Source: Arcuatula senhousia (Eukaryota; Mollusca; Bivalvia; Mytilida; Mytilidae). From it: a DNA stretch of 64,000 nt. The notes beneath the pieces are model-generated. The model did no database searches. It saw only the letters and a list, made by a program, of their open reading frames with translations, and was not told the DNA's origin. Position 1 is the first letter of the stretch, and every line of letters begins with the position of its first letter. Position numbers and translations under genes: made by a program. Where the stretch lies: the NCBI GenBank assembly GCA_963971305.1, contig CAXARO010001647.1, positions 1 to 64,000 of the forward strand. The letters run 5' to 3'. This document shows, piece by piece, positions 22,417 to 37,400 of this stretch.

Positions 22417-25400
22417 GTAAAATTATAATTTTAAGTTTCCATTTTACAATTGTTTATTTAACACACACACACTCACAGAAACAAAACCTAAGGTCTAGAC
22501 ACAGGGCTTGTGTACAGTAAAATTTTATATACCTCTTCTCTCATCAAGAGAAAACATGTCCATTTCTAGGGGTGAAACGATACACCAACAGGTTGGGTGT
22601 AATAGCTCATTTGCGCTATATAGCTCATTTGTTGGTATTTAGTATCAAATGGACTATTTTGTTCATGAAGTAAAAAAAATAATTTTAGATTTTAAATTTT
22701 TGGTTTGATTGTCGCATAAATGTATATATTGCTGATCATTTTTTGTAAAGAAACATGGTAGTTATTTCAAATGGTTTTTCTTGGACATAGTCATGGAAAT
22801 TTGAAAATTTTCGTATTATCAATCAGGAAAACCATAAATATCTCAAGCCATCTTCTTTTACAAAAAAATGTTGCTCATAACATGGGCATATGCGACAATG
22901 CAACAAAAAATTCAAATCTAAAAAATTTTTTTTTTACTTCATGAAAATAGTTCTAAGTTCAGCTAGTCACAGAACCAACAAGAATAACAGAAACTCAGTC
23001 GAGCATACTAGACTTATTCTTCACCAACAATGACACTCTAGTAAACCAAACACGAATAATACCAGGCATCTCAGACCACGAAACTGTCTTCATTGAATCA
23101 AGCCTTAGACCCATTAGAAAGAAAACAGCACCACATAAAGTATGGCAATACAAAAAAGCAAACTATGACAACATAAAGGAAGAACTAAATGAATTTACAC
23201 AACAGTTCAAGGATCAGGCCCAGACATCAAGACCAGAAGATTTATGGGTTACATTTAGAGACCATTTACTTTCGCTGATGAAAAACCATATACCACAAAA
23301 GTCAATTAAGAACAAGAAGGACAGCAAACCATGGATTAACCGAGAAGTTAAATCAGCTATACGAAAGCAAAATAAACTCCACAAGAAACAAAGGGCTACC
23401 AAATCAGCTAAAGACATTAAGAGGTATAAAGAAGCTAAAGCAGCATCACAAAGAACCCAACGTAAAGCATACTGGGACTACATTAACAACCTAATAGAAA
23501 TTGGTGACCCAGACAATGACAACAACCCAGGAAAACAGAAAAGATTTTGGACATACATTAAATCCATAGGCAAGGACAACAGCGGAGTAGCCCCACTGAA
23601 AGAACATGGGAAAATGCATGCAGATCCAAAGGATAAGGCAGACATCCTCAATCGCCAGTATGAGTCTGTATTTACCAAGGAAGATAACTCCAACATCCCA
23701 ACACCACCAGGAAATCCATACCAGCCAATGCCAGATATTCACATCACGGAAGAAGGCGTTTTTAAGCTACTCAGGACAATTAATCCAAACAAAGCATGTG
23801 GGCCAGATCTGATAACGGCGAGAATTTTAAAAGACCTAGTGGCAGAAATTGCACCATTCTTGACCATCATCTTCCAGAGTACTCTCAACAGTGGTCAAAT
23901 CCCGAACGACTGGAAATATGCTAATGTTACAGCTATATTTAAGAAAGGTGATCGCTTCAAGGCCAGTAATTACCGCCCTGTATCCCTGACTTGTCTCTGC
24001 TGTAAACTACAAGAGCACATCCTGACCAGCAACATTCTGAAACATCTTGACGAGTTTTCCATACTCACAGACTGTCAGCATGGTTTCCGGGCTAGGAGAA
24101 GCTGCGAGACACAACTGCTAACCCTGTCACATGAACTAGCAATGTCACTGGACAAAGGAGAGCAACAAGACCTTATCATCCTTGATTTTTCTAAGGCTTT
24201 TGACAAAGTCCCACACCAACGACTTCTTGCCAAGCTAGACTTTTATGGAATACGAGGGAACACTTACAAATGGATTGAATCCTTCCTTACCAACAGATCA
24301 CAGCAAGTGATAGTCGATGGAGCTACCTCAGACAGAGCACCAGTCGTTAGCGGAGTGCCCCAAGGAACCGTCCTTGGGCCTCTGCTATTCCTGATATTCA
24401 TCAATGACCTGCCTGATAGCGTTACATCCAGAACTAGATTATTTGCTGATGATGCAATTGTATATCGGAAGATACGCAACACCAACAATTGTAAAGATCT
24501 ACAACAAGACCTAATTGATTTAGCTGCATGGGAATCCAAATGGGGTATGCAATTCCACCCAGACAAGTGCAATGTTTTAAGAGTATCAAGATCCAGAACA
24601 CCGATCCTCTTTGACTATCATCTTAAAGGACACCTACTCGAAGCAGCAGAAACCACCAAGTACCTAGGAGTAGACCTGAGCCATAATCTATCATGGAACC
24701 ACCACATCGATAGAACCATCAAGAAAGCCAACAGCATGTTAGGATTCCTAAAGAGAAATCTCAGGATCAGCAGTAAAGACACCAAATCTGCAGCGTACTT
24801 CTCCTTAGTAAGGCCAAACCTAGAATACTGTGCATCAGTATGGAACCCACACACCAAGCAGGCAAGCAACAAACTTGAAATGGTACAGAGAAGGGCAGCA
24901 AGGTATGCATTCAACGACTACAGGAACACCAGTAGCGTTACAGACATGCTTAGCCAACTACACTGGGAGACACTAGAATCTAGACGAAACAAGATACAAC
25001 TTGTAATGTTCTTCAAGATCATGAACAACCTAGTCGACATCCCATCAGTAGACTACATAACACCAGCATCCACCCGAACTAGATCCAACAACTCAAAGAA
25101 GATACTGCAGTACCATACCAGAACAGACATCCTAAAGTACAGTTTCTTTCCAAGGACAATACTGAACTGGAACCTACTACCAGCAGCTGTAGCTGAGACC
25201 CCCGACTTGGTATCCTTCAAGCGGGGGCTGTCCACACTCTCTTTCTAGTTGTTAGGGCCCTCCAAATTGTAAGTAGGTCCTTATGAGGACTAGAGCTGTG
25301 CCGGTTGGGTGTATGCCCAGGGGCCGCTACGGTAGCCGGATTGGTCTAGTCTGAGGGGCTGAAAACGCAATTTGGATTCTATCTTGTTATTTATTTCTGT

Positions 25401-28400
25401 CTTTTTCTCAGTTGGTCTTTTATACTTTCTATGTCTTATCAGTTCATAACTTTTTCTTACCGCCCACGCCGAAGCAGTATAGTCTAGTGGAGACGGCGCT
25501 TCGTAACTTGTAGATGTAGATGTAGAAAATTATAGTTCATTTGATACTAAATACCATCAAATGAGCTATTATAGCACAAATGAGCTATTACACCCAACCT
25601 GACCAACCCCACGATACGATACGTATCGTAGATTTCATTTATCATACTATTACTTTTGATTTGATATAGTACATGGTTTTGTTGCATATATTTATTCAAT
25701 TATTGATTTTTGTTAGTTGATTTATCAAACTTTCGTTCTTTACGTTTATTTTGTTTTAGTAAATTTCTAAAGAAATCAAGTAGCTCATTTTAAATGTAAT
25801 TCTTTCTTCTTCCAAGATCAGGTTGTTTTTCATATCGGACTGTGCAAATTACTTCACAAGTTATAAAGGTTTCGAAATCAGGTGCCAAGAATTACTTGCA
25901 GGCAAAGTCTACTAACTAGTATAGGACACACTTAAAATGACACTGACTTTTTCAAAAACTTCTGAAAATCTGGATAAGTGGTATAATGATATTTTTTGCA
26001 TCCTATTTTAAATTTTTGTGTCATTTGGCAGACTAATTGGACTAACCCTACAAACACTTACAATAGTATTCTCGCGCTGGTGTAACATACATGTATCACC
26101 ATGATAACCATGAATGATGATCACAGAGCTTTTGAAATTCACCGGACCAGCAGGACCAACCGGCAAAAAGCTGCTACATGTAGTTCCTGCAAAAAATTTC
26201 AATAATGTACATGTAATTATAAGTTAATGGGAAAATATGGTCTTCAAAGCCTTGGGTCCGGCAAAACCAAAACCAATTTCAAAAACTCTGTGATTACAAT
26301 CTATTAAATCTATTTTTGTATTTTTCAGTAACCATTGTGAGCTCCATCATCATGGTTGTACTATTTTTATCAGAGTTGAACTATTATCTAACAAATGAGG
26401 TAACACCAGAGTTGTATGTTGATACGACAAGAGGACAGAAGTTAAAGATCAACATTAACATGACATTTCCAGTTCTACCATGTGCTTGTATGTAGTCTTA
26501 TTTCTTGTTTAACCAGAATTCGATTTTCCTATGTTACATGAGATTTTTTGTTACATTTTCAGGGAGAAGGTGGTGTTATTTAGTGTTAGTTTAGAAATAC
26601 TAAACGGACATCAAGATAAACATCAAAGTCACTTGCAGTTGTAAATCATACATGACAGTAGAAACATGATACATGTACAAGCAAAAATAACACAACAGTA
26701 AAGCCAATTTTAAAAGAAAAAATTTGCACAACACAATATAAAAAGTTAACATAGGTCTTGAGGAATACTGTAAAACGGCAAATTTTCATACCATCTTTTT
26801 TTATTATTTAGTTGACACAGTTTTAAATTTCCACTGTAATGTTATTGTCCATAGACAACAACAAAAGAAAAATATGTTTGCACTGTTCATGCTGTTTAAT
26901 ATTCGTGCTAGCAGTGTCAACGCAAAAATTCACAGTTTACAGTACATGAATGGTTGCTTGAGTTGTTGATACATGTACATTTACATTTTGTACTTAATAA
27001 ACACATGTGGTAGAATCATAAGCATGATAAAGCCAAATCAGAATGACTTTACAAAAACTTTATTTCAACTTTTGTTTTAATAATCAAATGAAAGAACTAC
27101 ATGTAGTCCACCCCAGATCAAATCCACAGCAATCTGAAAACCTTTCTAAGCCAAACCTCTTTTTATGTCCCTTCCTTTAAAAATGTTCATACACTCAGTG
27201 TCCCTTTGTAAACCATAAACTGTCTATACTGTGGTTTCATTATTTTTTGTAGGGTATCAATTTTCGGGGTTTTCGTGGGTGGCCTTTACCCACGAATATT
27301 GATACTCCATGAAATGAAAATTTTACATTGAACTGTATTTTATAGTCTTCAATACCATGTAAGAATCCACGAACTGGTCCTTTTTCGCCACACCACAAAA
27401 TTTGATAACAACGAAAATAAATGAATCCACAGTATTGAACAAATTTATTTCGACAGGTTTCTACTGTAGACCAAAGATTTTTGTCTCCTGTGAGCATCTT
27501 TCAACATTTCACATTTTATTTTATTTTTGACATTTGTTTTGTTGCAAAAATAGACAGCAAAACAGAGAAAATATAATATAATTCAAAATGTTGAATTATG
27601 CATACAGGAGCCAGAAATCTGAAATCTTTTTAATTGTAGTTTGCTTTTTCTGTTTTAAGTTTTGAGTATTGATGCCATGGATGTATCAGGGGAACAACAG
27701 ATTGATGTAGACCACCATTTGCTGAAACAGAGACTGGATCTAGAGGGAAATAAAATAGACGATCCACCAGAAAAAGAAGGTAATGAAGTCTGAGCCAAGA
27801 GATAACCAAGGGTACACACAAGAAAAGAACCCCCAAAAAAGACGCACAATAAAACACCAAAATGCAATCAGTCCTACCAAAGCATACGTTGAAACAAAAG
27901 TTCATATATTTTATTTTCTTCATTTTTTGGCTTTTTTTTTGCAACAACAGCAAAATAAATGTAAAAAATATTGAATGTTGAAAGATGCCTATAGTTCCAT
28001 CTCAGGTGCTAAGGAAGGATAAACATGAGTTTTTGCTTTGTATTTTTAGTTATTACCCTGTACATGTAATTAAAAGCAGCATTTTGAGAGCATTGCATTG
28101 CAAAACTATATGTACTCTCCTACTAGCCCAATATTTCAAAGTCCCAAGGATAACAGTGTGGGTAAGAATTTGGCAACAGAACCAAAATGTAAACTTTATA
28201 TGACTCATCATCAAAACTCATATACAAAAAAAAATCCAACTCTATAAGTGTTTAAAGAAGTGTGGAATGGTGAAGCGTTACAGACAGGTTGAATGTTTTA
28301 TATTTCAGAATTGGGAGATGAATCTATGAACATTACAGAGGTACATTAGATAGAACTTCCCTGTCCAAATCAGACATTTGATTATTTTTATTGCACTATG

Positions 28401-31400
28401 TTTTTGAATATGCCTGATACATGTTAAAGAGATTTCAGATTTTTTCAAATCAGATCAAACAAGCATTTGCGAGTTTCCTTTTAAGAAATATTTAATGAGT
28501 GTGATAACCAATTGAGATAAGATTTTAATAGATGTGGAATAATTGTACATGACAGAACCTCTGTAAATTAGCGGCAGTTTAAGAATATAAAATTAATAGC
28601 TGGCAGCAGCTTTATGTTATTAGTGTGTTACTCACCATCTTGAAATTGGTCCTACTTTAAAATTTCAATGAATATTGTTCAAATCAATGTTTAAATAATC
28701 AATGACCATCTTCTTCTGGAAATGAAACATCTATTAAACAACAATCACAAACATGAGCTTTCACAAAAATCCTAGCATTACAGGGGCATACAGTCTGAAA
28801 TTAGGTCTGTGTTAAAACTTGTTTTGTCGTCCCAACTTTAACTTCTGAAGGACAAGCAATGTCTGTAATAGTTTCTTGGTAGCTCCACGGTAAGTACTTC
28901 GCGTTTCCTCTAGTAACTGTAGCTTCCCCATTGGTCACGGCACCAAATGTAGGGACGATGTAAATGCGAACGAGATGCGAAAGAATAAAAGACAACTGTT
29001 CCGTTTGAAGTCGTTAACTACACTGAATGAATGGCAACGTTGCCGACTGACGTTACAATGAATAACTCACGAATTGACGTTCTAAAGAGTCCCGCGTAAT
29101 TCCCGACATAAACCAAGCACGAAAACACACTGCATACTAAGTAAATAAGTTCAATTGATCAGAGACACACAAAAGCTACAGAATAAAACAGAGTTACTTG
29201 TAGAAAAATTAATAGAAAACTAACTATAACTGATATCTAAAACATTTCTTATGTCGTATAACTGGTAATTTTGAAGTTATTTGTAAGTTGAGTTTAACCA
29301 CAAAGTTTGATATCACATAAGAAAGTATAAAATATTGTTATCTGTTAATGAAGATGTAAAATTGCAAAAATAAGAATCCGCAAAAATTACCAGTTATATT
29401 GAACATTTTATTCTTTTTTTCTAGGCTTTAGCTAAACCCTTAGATCCGAATAGATGTGAGAGCTGTTATGGAGCTGAAACCAAAGAAAATGAGTATGTAC
29501 ATAGATCTACTAAGTACTGTCTGAAAAGAGTTCTCTAGAGAACGCACAATAAGTTAATCTTCTTTGCATTTGTGTCAGTGCTGGCAACGTTGATAAGCAT
29601 TTAGCAAAAAGACATGACTATAAAATTTAGAACAAGCGTGAAGAAAAGTTCATCTTTAGGAATAAAGGGCCTAAATTTGCTGATATAAATTAAAGTACAT
29701 GGTATTTTTTTAAACCACTAATTTTTATAAAATACAAATATTACAATTATAATGATATCTAGTAATTTTGTAGCCCTACATCTATAACAATTGCACATAA
29801 ACAAACCCACAAATATTACCGTAGTTTTATTTTCAATCTTGGACAACAGTTTTTGATACAGACATCTATATATGTTAAAAGGATATTTCAGTATTCATAA
29901 TAAATGACTTTTAATCCATGTGAAAATTGTTTTCAGATGCTGTAACACATGTGAACAAGTCCGAGAGGCTTACAGAAAGAAAGGATGGGCTTTTAACACC
30001 CCAGAAAATATAGCACAGTGTGAAAGAGAAGGCTGGTCACAGAAAATGAAAGCGCAGCAAAACGAGGGTTGTGAAGTTTTTGGATTTTTAGAAGTCAACA
30101 AAGTTGCAGGGAACTTTCATTTTGCTCCTGGGAAAAGTTTTCAACAACAACACGTTCATGGTATGCATTCTTGTTGACTAAAGAAATTGTTAAATAGAAG
30201 GTGTAAAGACAGTGCAGAATTGTGTCATCCATTTATATCCCATATCCCTTCATTAAAGGAGTAGAGCCACGAATAGGCCTGGTATTTTTACTACTTTTCA
30301 AACAACTTCAACTCTTCGTATTTTTATCCAAAATAAGTTAAGGCATAATTGAACTTTTCATATATGTTAGATTAAACAAAAAATCTACACAGGTCTAGCC
30401 TTGGCATTTCAAACACGCCATAAATTATACAATTCTTTATTTTTCGCCAATTTTCACTGTTTTCTTGTCGTATTTTGTCAAAAATAATATTATGCACACT
30501 TATGGGTCATGTTTACTTATTGATAGTCAATTCATAACATTAAAAAACACATTTCTATCACAAAATAATTTTGGTCAACAGGTGTGGCCATTTTTGTTTT
30601 CATCGATTTATACATGAAAATCAACGAAAAATGTCAAAAAAACGAGATTTGTTACAAAAAAGTCTGCTTTTTAGCTCACTGTCCTCCTTGTTGATAAACA
30701 ACTTATCCAAAAGCTAATGCAATTTATAAATATGAAGTCAAATGAACATCAAAGCAACAATTACAAGCAAGTATATCAAAGTTGAAATTTTGGGCCGATT
30801 TAGGGTCTTCGTTGCCCTACTCCTTTGTCAGTTTCCTGTCCAAGGCTTTTCTCAAATTACTCTGGTTTCCTCCACCATTTAATCTGACTACCTTACATGG
30901 TCCAGGTGAATTGATAAAGTGAGTCAAACACCAACACAGACAAACACACACATGCTTTTTTCAGATTATATCAATTTCAACATGAGTTATTCCCCTTTGA
31001 CCTTAAAATATTTAAAATTTAATTTATAACATTTCTTTTTCAGTGCATGATTTACAAGCATTTGGAGGTCAAAAAGTAAGTATATACAATTATCAGGGTA
31101 CACAAATAATGGTTGATTAGAAACTTGATGAAATAATGTCTTAAGTCAACAATTTTACAAAAAAAAAGGATGAATGATTTTCAAGGTTAAAAAGTATATT
31201 TAAATTTTTGAATATGTTTTGTCCTTCTATAATATTTTCAGTTGTAGCATCAAGTACAATTTTCTTTATCATTTCTTATAAGATCTTTGCAAGAAAACCT
31301 CATAAACATCAATTCTATTTTATTTTTAATGAACAACTTGGTCTGTGTACCAATATCATGAAAAAATACTGGCTCACAAATTCTTAATGTCTGGATTTCA

Positions 31401-34400
31401 AATTTGTTAGTTACAGTGACACATTCTTATTTATCAGATTCTGAAATTCATGGATCAGTGCATCCACAAAACCGTCAAAATTTTTTATCCAATAAATTAT
31501 TTCCAACAAAATTACGTACCAGAAATCTTATCTTACTCTGAATTTTTTTTCAGTTTAATTTATCACACAACATAAAACATTTATCATTCGGGGATGACTA
31601 TCCTGGCATCATTAATCCATTGGATAACAACAATTTTACTGCTTATAAAAGTAAGTAGCATTGAATTGTTGAAAATAAAAGGACAACACTATTCCACATC
31701 TCATTATTGTTGAACTACATTTATACATTTTAAGTTCCAGTCTAGGAGAGAAATGGTGGTGTAGTGATTAAAATTTTAGGCTTCTAACACCAAGGTTTAA
31801 TCCTTGTACGAGATAAAAATTTGGACCAATTTTCCAACTCCCTCTTGATACTATTTGTGTCCAAGGTCTCAAAGAATGATGCTAGTCCTTTGGAAGATAC
31901 AGGAAAGGTTGTCCCATGTAATGGGGGAGTAATACCCCATGCTCATTAAAACCCCATTTGTCAAGTTCAATAAAGAGTAGGTTCAATGGAGCCACTACAC
32001 ACACTTCAAAGGCAGATCTAGGACCGGTGTACCGGGCCCGCGCCACCATCCCCCTCCCCCCTCCCTGTTGAAAACAAAAATTGGTTAGGAACTGTAAGAA
32101 ACAAGAGGTCCCAGAAGGTTTTTTTTATAATTGCGCCACCCCCCTTTCCGCCACAGCACTTATACGGGAAGAGGTATTCATGTAAGCATAAAGAATCTAG
32201 GTCAAATGAATATGTTGAAACTTAATCTAGTTTCAATTTTAATTATCAGATGTTCATGTCTTTACTACACAATAGATATAAAATAAAACAGTAAAAAAAA
32301 ATCCCAGCTTACATTTTCGTCAATTTGTGTTAATAACATGAATTAGTCCACACTATTCTATGATTTGTTAAAGGAAACAAATATAGAAGGGTCATGAAAA
32401 TCACCTATCTTTTACTTGTTGCACATAAATATTAATAAAATGACTTATGTAATTGGTCTTTTGGCTTAGATCTCAGAAAATATTCAAACTTTGATAAAAT
32501 AAAAAGCTACGCCGAGCGCAGCATGATACGACCGCAACAAGTTGAACCCTGTTCGTTGGAGGCCCAATATGGATAGTCTATTGCTTTTGTCACATGAAGC
32601 CCATGGTGGACTTACAAAATTTTTTAACACATGCATCCTGTGGTGGAGTTTAAAATGCATATTTGACACATATGTACTTACTTTAACATCTATGATCTAA
32701 TACAAACAAAAATAAGGCTTATTTATATACATGTATTTTAAAATTGACATTTAATTTCTCAAAAATTGTAAGAGAAATATTTCAAATTAAGACAGAGATT
32801 TTCATAAGGAATCCAATGAAAAAAGATTTTGAAAATTGGACCAAATTTTTTTTTTTTAATTTAATGAATAATAAACATTCTACATCAGTTTTGTCAATAC
32901 ACCCATTTTAGCCCCTTTTGACCCTTTTTTTATAAAACAACAGGGGCCACAACCCCCAAATTCAATACCAACATTTATTTAGTGTATTAAAACTTCATAA
33001 CAATTGGCTGGCCCACTTCAACTTAATTTTTGGTATAAGACAAACTTTAAAAAATTTTGTTTTTTGCCCCTTTGACCCCTAATTTCTCATAAATGGTTAA
33101 AGATATTGCAAATCTGATTGAAAAACACAGGCAGGGATTTTTGCAAGGATTCAAAAGAAAAAAAAGATTTTGAAAATCGGACCACAAATAAAAAAGTCAA
33201 TTTTTTGGGTTTGGCCCCTTTTTTGACCCCCTATAGCAATGTAACGGTGCAATTTTTATCAAAACCAGTGACACATTTAGTTGACAGAATTTAACGATGA
33301 ACTCAATAAAAAAAGAATTTTCAAAATTGAATGAATAATAAACATTCTATACCAGTTTTGTCAATACACCCATTTTAGCAGGGGCCACAAACCCCAAATT
33401 CAATACCAACATTCCTTTACTGGATATAATCATCATATTAAACCTTCATAACAATTGGCTGGCCCGCTACAACTTTATTTTCAGTATATAACTATATGCC
33501 TAAACAGACTTTGAAAAATGGCGTTTTTGGCCCCTTCAACCCCTAATTTCTCAAAAACGGTTAGAGATATTTCAAATCTGATTGATAAACGCAGGCAGGG
33601 ATTTTTATAAGGATTCTAATGAAAAAAAGATTTTGAAAATCGGACCACAAATAAAAAAGGAAATTTTTTTAGTGTGGCCCCTTTTGACCCCCTATAGCAA
33701 TATAACGGTGCAATATATATTGAAACCGTTGACACATTTAGTTGACAGAATTTAATGATGAATTCAATAAAAAAAGAATTTTCAAAATTGAATGAATAAT
33801 AAACATTCTACAACAGTTTTGTCAATACATCCGATTTAGCCCCTTTTGGCCCTTTTTGCTAAAACTGTAGGGGCCACAAACCCCAAATACAATACCAACC
33901 TTCCTTTAGTGGTTACAAACTTCATTTCCAAATTTCATATCAATCGGTCAATATTTACTCAAGTTATCGCACGGAAACCAAATGTCCACAGACAACAACA
34001 ACGCCGACAACGACAACATCGCCATAACATTATACGATCGCAAAAATGTTGCGGTCGTATAAAAAAATGGCAGTTTAACTTGTTTGTCAGATACTTTGTG
34101 ACATTTTTCTTCTGTTTTGATATACATGTATATACATCTAAGTCATTCAATTTTCGATTGACATTTTTTTATTGTAAAAGCTCAAAGAGTATTCTAGCAG
34201 TAAGTACAAAAATGTATAGATTACTAGGTAGTTGGTTTAGGCATACATCACCCTCTTGCACAATTTTCATATTATAATGTTTGTGCTTTGAATACAAATT
34301 TTTAAGTTATCCCCCTTTGATCATAACCAAGACCTGTCACTGGGTACACGTACAGCTGACCAATAATCTTACTATGAATGTGTTTGATATGTTGGTATAT

Positions 34401-37400
34401 ATATTGTGCTTGTGATAAACTTGTGTGTGGGGGGAGGGGCTTTCAGCATTTGGCTAGAACGTCACTGACGAGCCTAAGCAATTATATTCTAAAATTGTGC
34501 TTTAAAAATGTGACATTAATATGGTGTATTGCTAAGTGGATTCATTTGTACTAAAAGATTTATTTGACTGCATTGATAAACATAAATAATCATTTTACTT
34601 GTTGCATATTAGCTATCCATACATATTCTTTACAAAGCAAGATTATGTCCAAAAAACATTGTGCTCATGATTTCGCAACATTTGGGATGTACAGAATGGA
34701 CCGATGGAGCCAAACACTTTATGCCCATACTTAAGTAGATTGGGCATAAAAAAATCACAGTATTTAAAACATAGCAATTGATTAAAGCAATGATTTTTTT
34801 CTGTTCTCTTCCATCTTTTTGCAAGTTAAGACCAGTTTCTTGCACCGGTTAAAGTAGAATTCTATGCTGTGTGTTGCATTATTAAACTACAATGTAAAGG
34901 GTTTCACATGTAGATGGTCATGTGTAGTGTAGGAACTTCTTGATTTTTTCTCTTTGTAATGTACAAGTACCTGATGTACTTAGCCTCCTCTAGGGTTTGC
35001 AGTGAGAAAGTAATGGTTTTTTATTGTTCTTTGGCCCTAACAAGCATATGTGATATAATTTTATCTATATATGATCTCCCCTGATACTTGGCAAACAATT
35101 TTATATGAGGTAAGTAGAAAAATGGCAAGATTTTTTGTACCAGAAAGTATGAGATCAAGTAAATCAATTCCCATGGAATGAGAATTCATGCTGATGTTGG
35201 ATACATTTTTGCACCAAACATAAAGAGGCAGTGATAAGTAGGTGCTGAGAAACCTGTAACTTAAATGTTCCTCCGAAGCTAAAATGAGTCCAATAAACTA
35301 GCAAAATCATCTATAAATTACCATATTTATTATCAAAATATGCATAATAAACAAATAGACAGTGAAAAATAATATGTCACACAGACTTTTTATACACAGC
35401 CGAAAATAAAGTCCTGATTCCTCTAAACAATAAAAGGACCAAGCAAAGTTTGAGTTCTGATTTTCTTCACACTAGCTCAGCATCGAATAGCAGTCCCAAC
35501 GCCCATGAATGTTCCAAATGAACCACCACCCTGAACCATTGTCTTTCCAACTGTCTGAACCAGTTCTCGTCCTCGTAGACCATACCTGCAAGATGAAGAC
35601 ATAAAATTAAAATTCAAAATTACTATCATAATCATGATAATCAAGGGTGAATCTTTAAATAAATCTTGTTATATAATGTACATCTAATAAACAGGAGCCT
35701 GGTCTTGCTATCTTCCGGTATCTTGCCTATTGGACCCCAAAATCAATCTAGATGTCCTCTTTACCCCATAAGTGCCAAAATGTGGCCTTTCAAAATTAAT
35801 ACAAGGACTTGGATAAATTTTTAACTTCAATGTCTGATTTAGCAAAAAAGAGCTGAAGAATATATATTATTGATGCAGCAGAATGCATAACTACCAAGCA
35901 TGCAAACTGCTAAAATGCTTTGAAAAAATTTGAGGAAGTGTACTTCCCAATATGAATAATTTTAGTGTATAATACACATTTATGTTGTATATGTAATTTA
36001 AAATAATTTTACCTCAGTGCAGAAAATCCACCAAAGAGAGCCCCAGCTGCCATTCCAACACAGAATCCCATCATGAACCCCATCTTAACTTTGTCAAAAC
36101 AGGTTGGCCCTTGTCGGCCATAGTTATAACCACTGGGGACACCAGCTGGCATAGTTTAAGTCTGAAAGATAAAAGGCAGTTAGGGATTAAATTACATCTA
36201 CAGTTTTGAAGAAAAATGCTTAAGGTTCATCTGTACCTTTCGTTAAAAATGGCGAAATTTATGTGCAGTTTTGGCTGTGCATATACTGAAAATAGATTAA
36301 AAATGACGCCATGTTTTAAAGAAAGGTACAGATGAACCTTAACTTTCTGGTATAATTTTATGTTAATTAATAAGGTGGCTAGTCAATTTGGCAGTCGAGA
36401 TTCAATTACATGTACATGTATCCTAAGTAAAGGTTGTAGATCATGCTATTTGGTCAAACAATCTGGACTATGATCAGCATGATCAGGATCATCTAGATCT
36501 TGGATTAATTTAGCCATACAGCATGTACAGTGTTTCTGGTGAAATGTCTGACCCTAATTTGCATCATATAAAATGGACATGATGGAAGTGTAGCTACTCC
36601 AACTAAAAATTTTAATTGTCAAATTCATTCATGAAAGCAACTTATTACGATAGGTATCTGGTTCAGAAACAGGAAGATATAATTTTAACATGTTTAATTT
36701 TAAAAATTTTAAAATTGCATAGAGTACAGAATTGTTAAAAAAATGAAAATGTTCACTTCATGTGCTTTTTTTTTCATTTCCTGTCAGTCGAATTTTTTCT
36801 CCCTTTCCTCATAATGGATTTAAACTGTATCTTGAAATTAAATGGCAGAGTAATGGTGCTTTGGCCGTTGTTAGCAATAAAATTTCAGAAAAATTCTTTA
36901 AAAAGTAGAGAAAATAGCAAAACACACAATATTTAAATTTGGCGTGCATTAACGTGCATTCATCAAATAGTATGAAAATTGGTACAAATGATGTATTTTG
37001 ACAGAAATTGCACAGATAAATATGAGGGATACCTACGTTAGGGTCACCATTAATTTTAGAATTGAATTATCTACAAAATTAACAAGACCAATCGATGTCT
37101 GGCCCTGCGTCGCATGGCAAAACGTTGAACCATATACGTTTTAGGCCCAATATGGACAGTCAATAATTTTTGACACTTGCATCCTTTGGTGGACTTACAA
37201 AGCATATTTGTCACATGCAACCCAATATTAAAAATATCCAAAAAAAAAAAAAGTTTCTAATTTCCCCTTAAAAAAGATTATAAATTGCACCGTAAATGAA
37301 AAAAGTAACATTTTTGCCCCTTTTGGGCCCCTCATTCCTAAACAAAAAAAGAGGGGACACCCTAAATCAGCCCCACCCTTCCTTTTATGGTAAGTAACAT

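Larger units (their letters stand above)
22584..25610. mobile_element. Foldback element in ERGIC3 intron 1, split by a LINE
   Basis: Left arm from 22584 (AGGTTGGGTGTAATAGCTCA then TTTAGTATCAAATGGACTAT and TTCATGAAGTAAAAA). The right arm is its reverse complement, ending at about 25610 (TGAGCTATTACACCCAACCT). ACGATAC flanks both ends (22577-22583 and 25611-25617), a likely 7-bp target duplication. The right arm is interrupted at about 22953/25525 by the LINE. Without the LINE the element is about 450 bp of nearly continuous palindrome. Confidence 0.75.

Noticed and set aside
23278..25248. Longest ORF in the window (656 codons from the first ATG) as a host gene
   Set aside because: It has endonuclease C-terminus and FADD reverse transcriptase motifs, begins before the ATG inside a truncated endonuclease, and ends with a TGTAGA tail: a LINE insertion in an ERGIC3 intron.
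29041..29110. Alternative exon or promoter of ERGIC3 because of higher CG content
   Set aside because: No splice-bounded conserved frame; the stretch fits an antisense LTR better.
31743..31815. A tRNA gene
   Set aside because: Only A- and B-box-like sequences are present; no acceptor stem or anticodon stem pairs. It is the head of a SINE.
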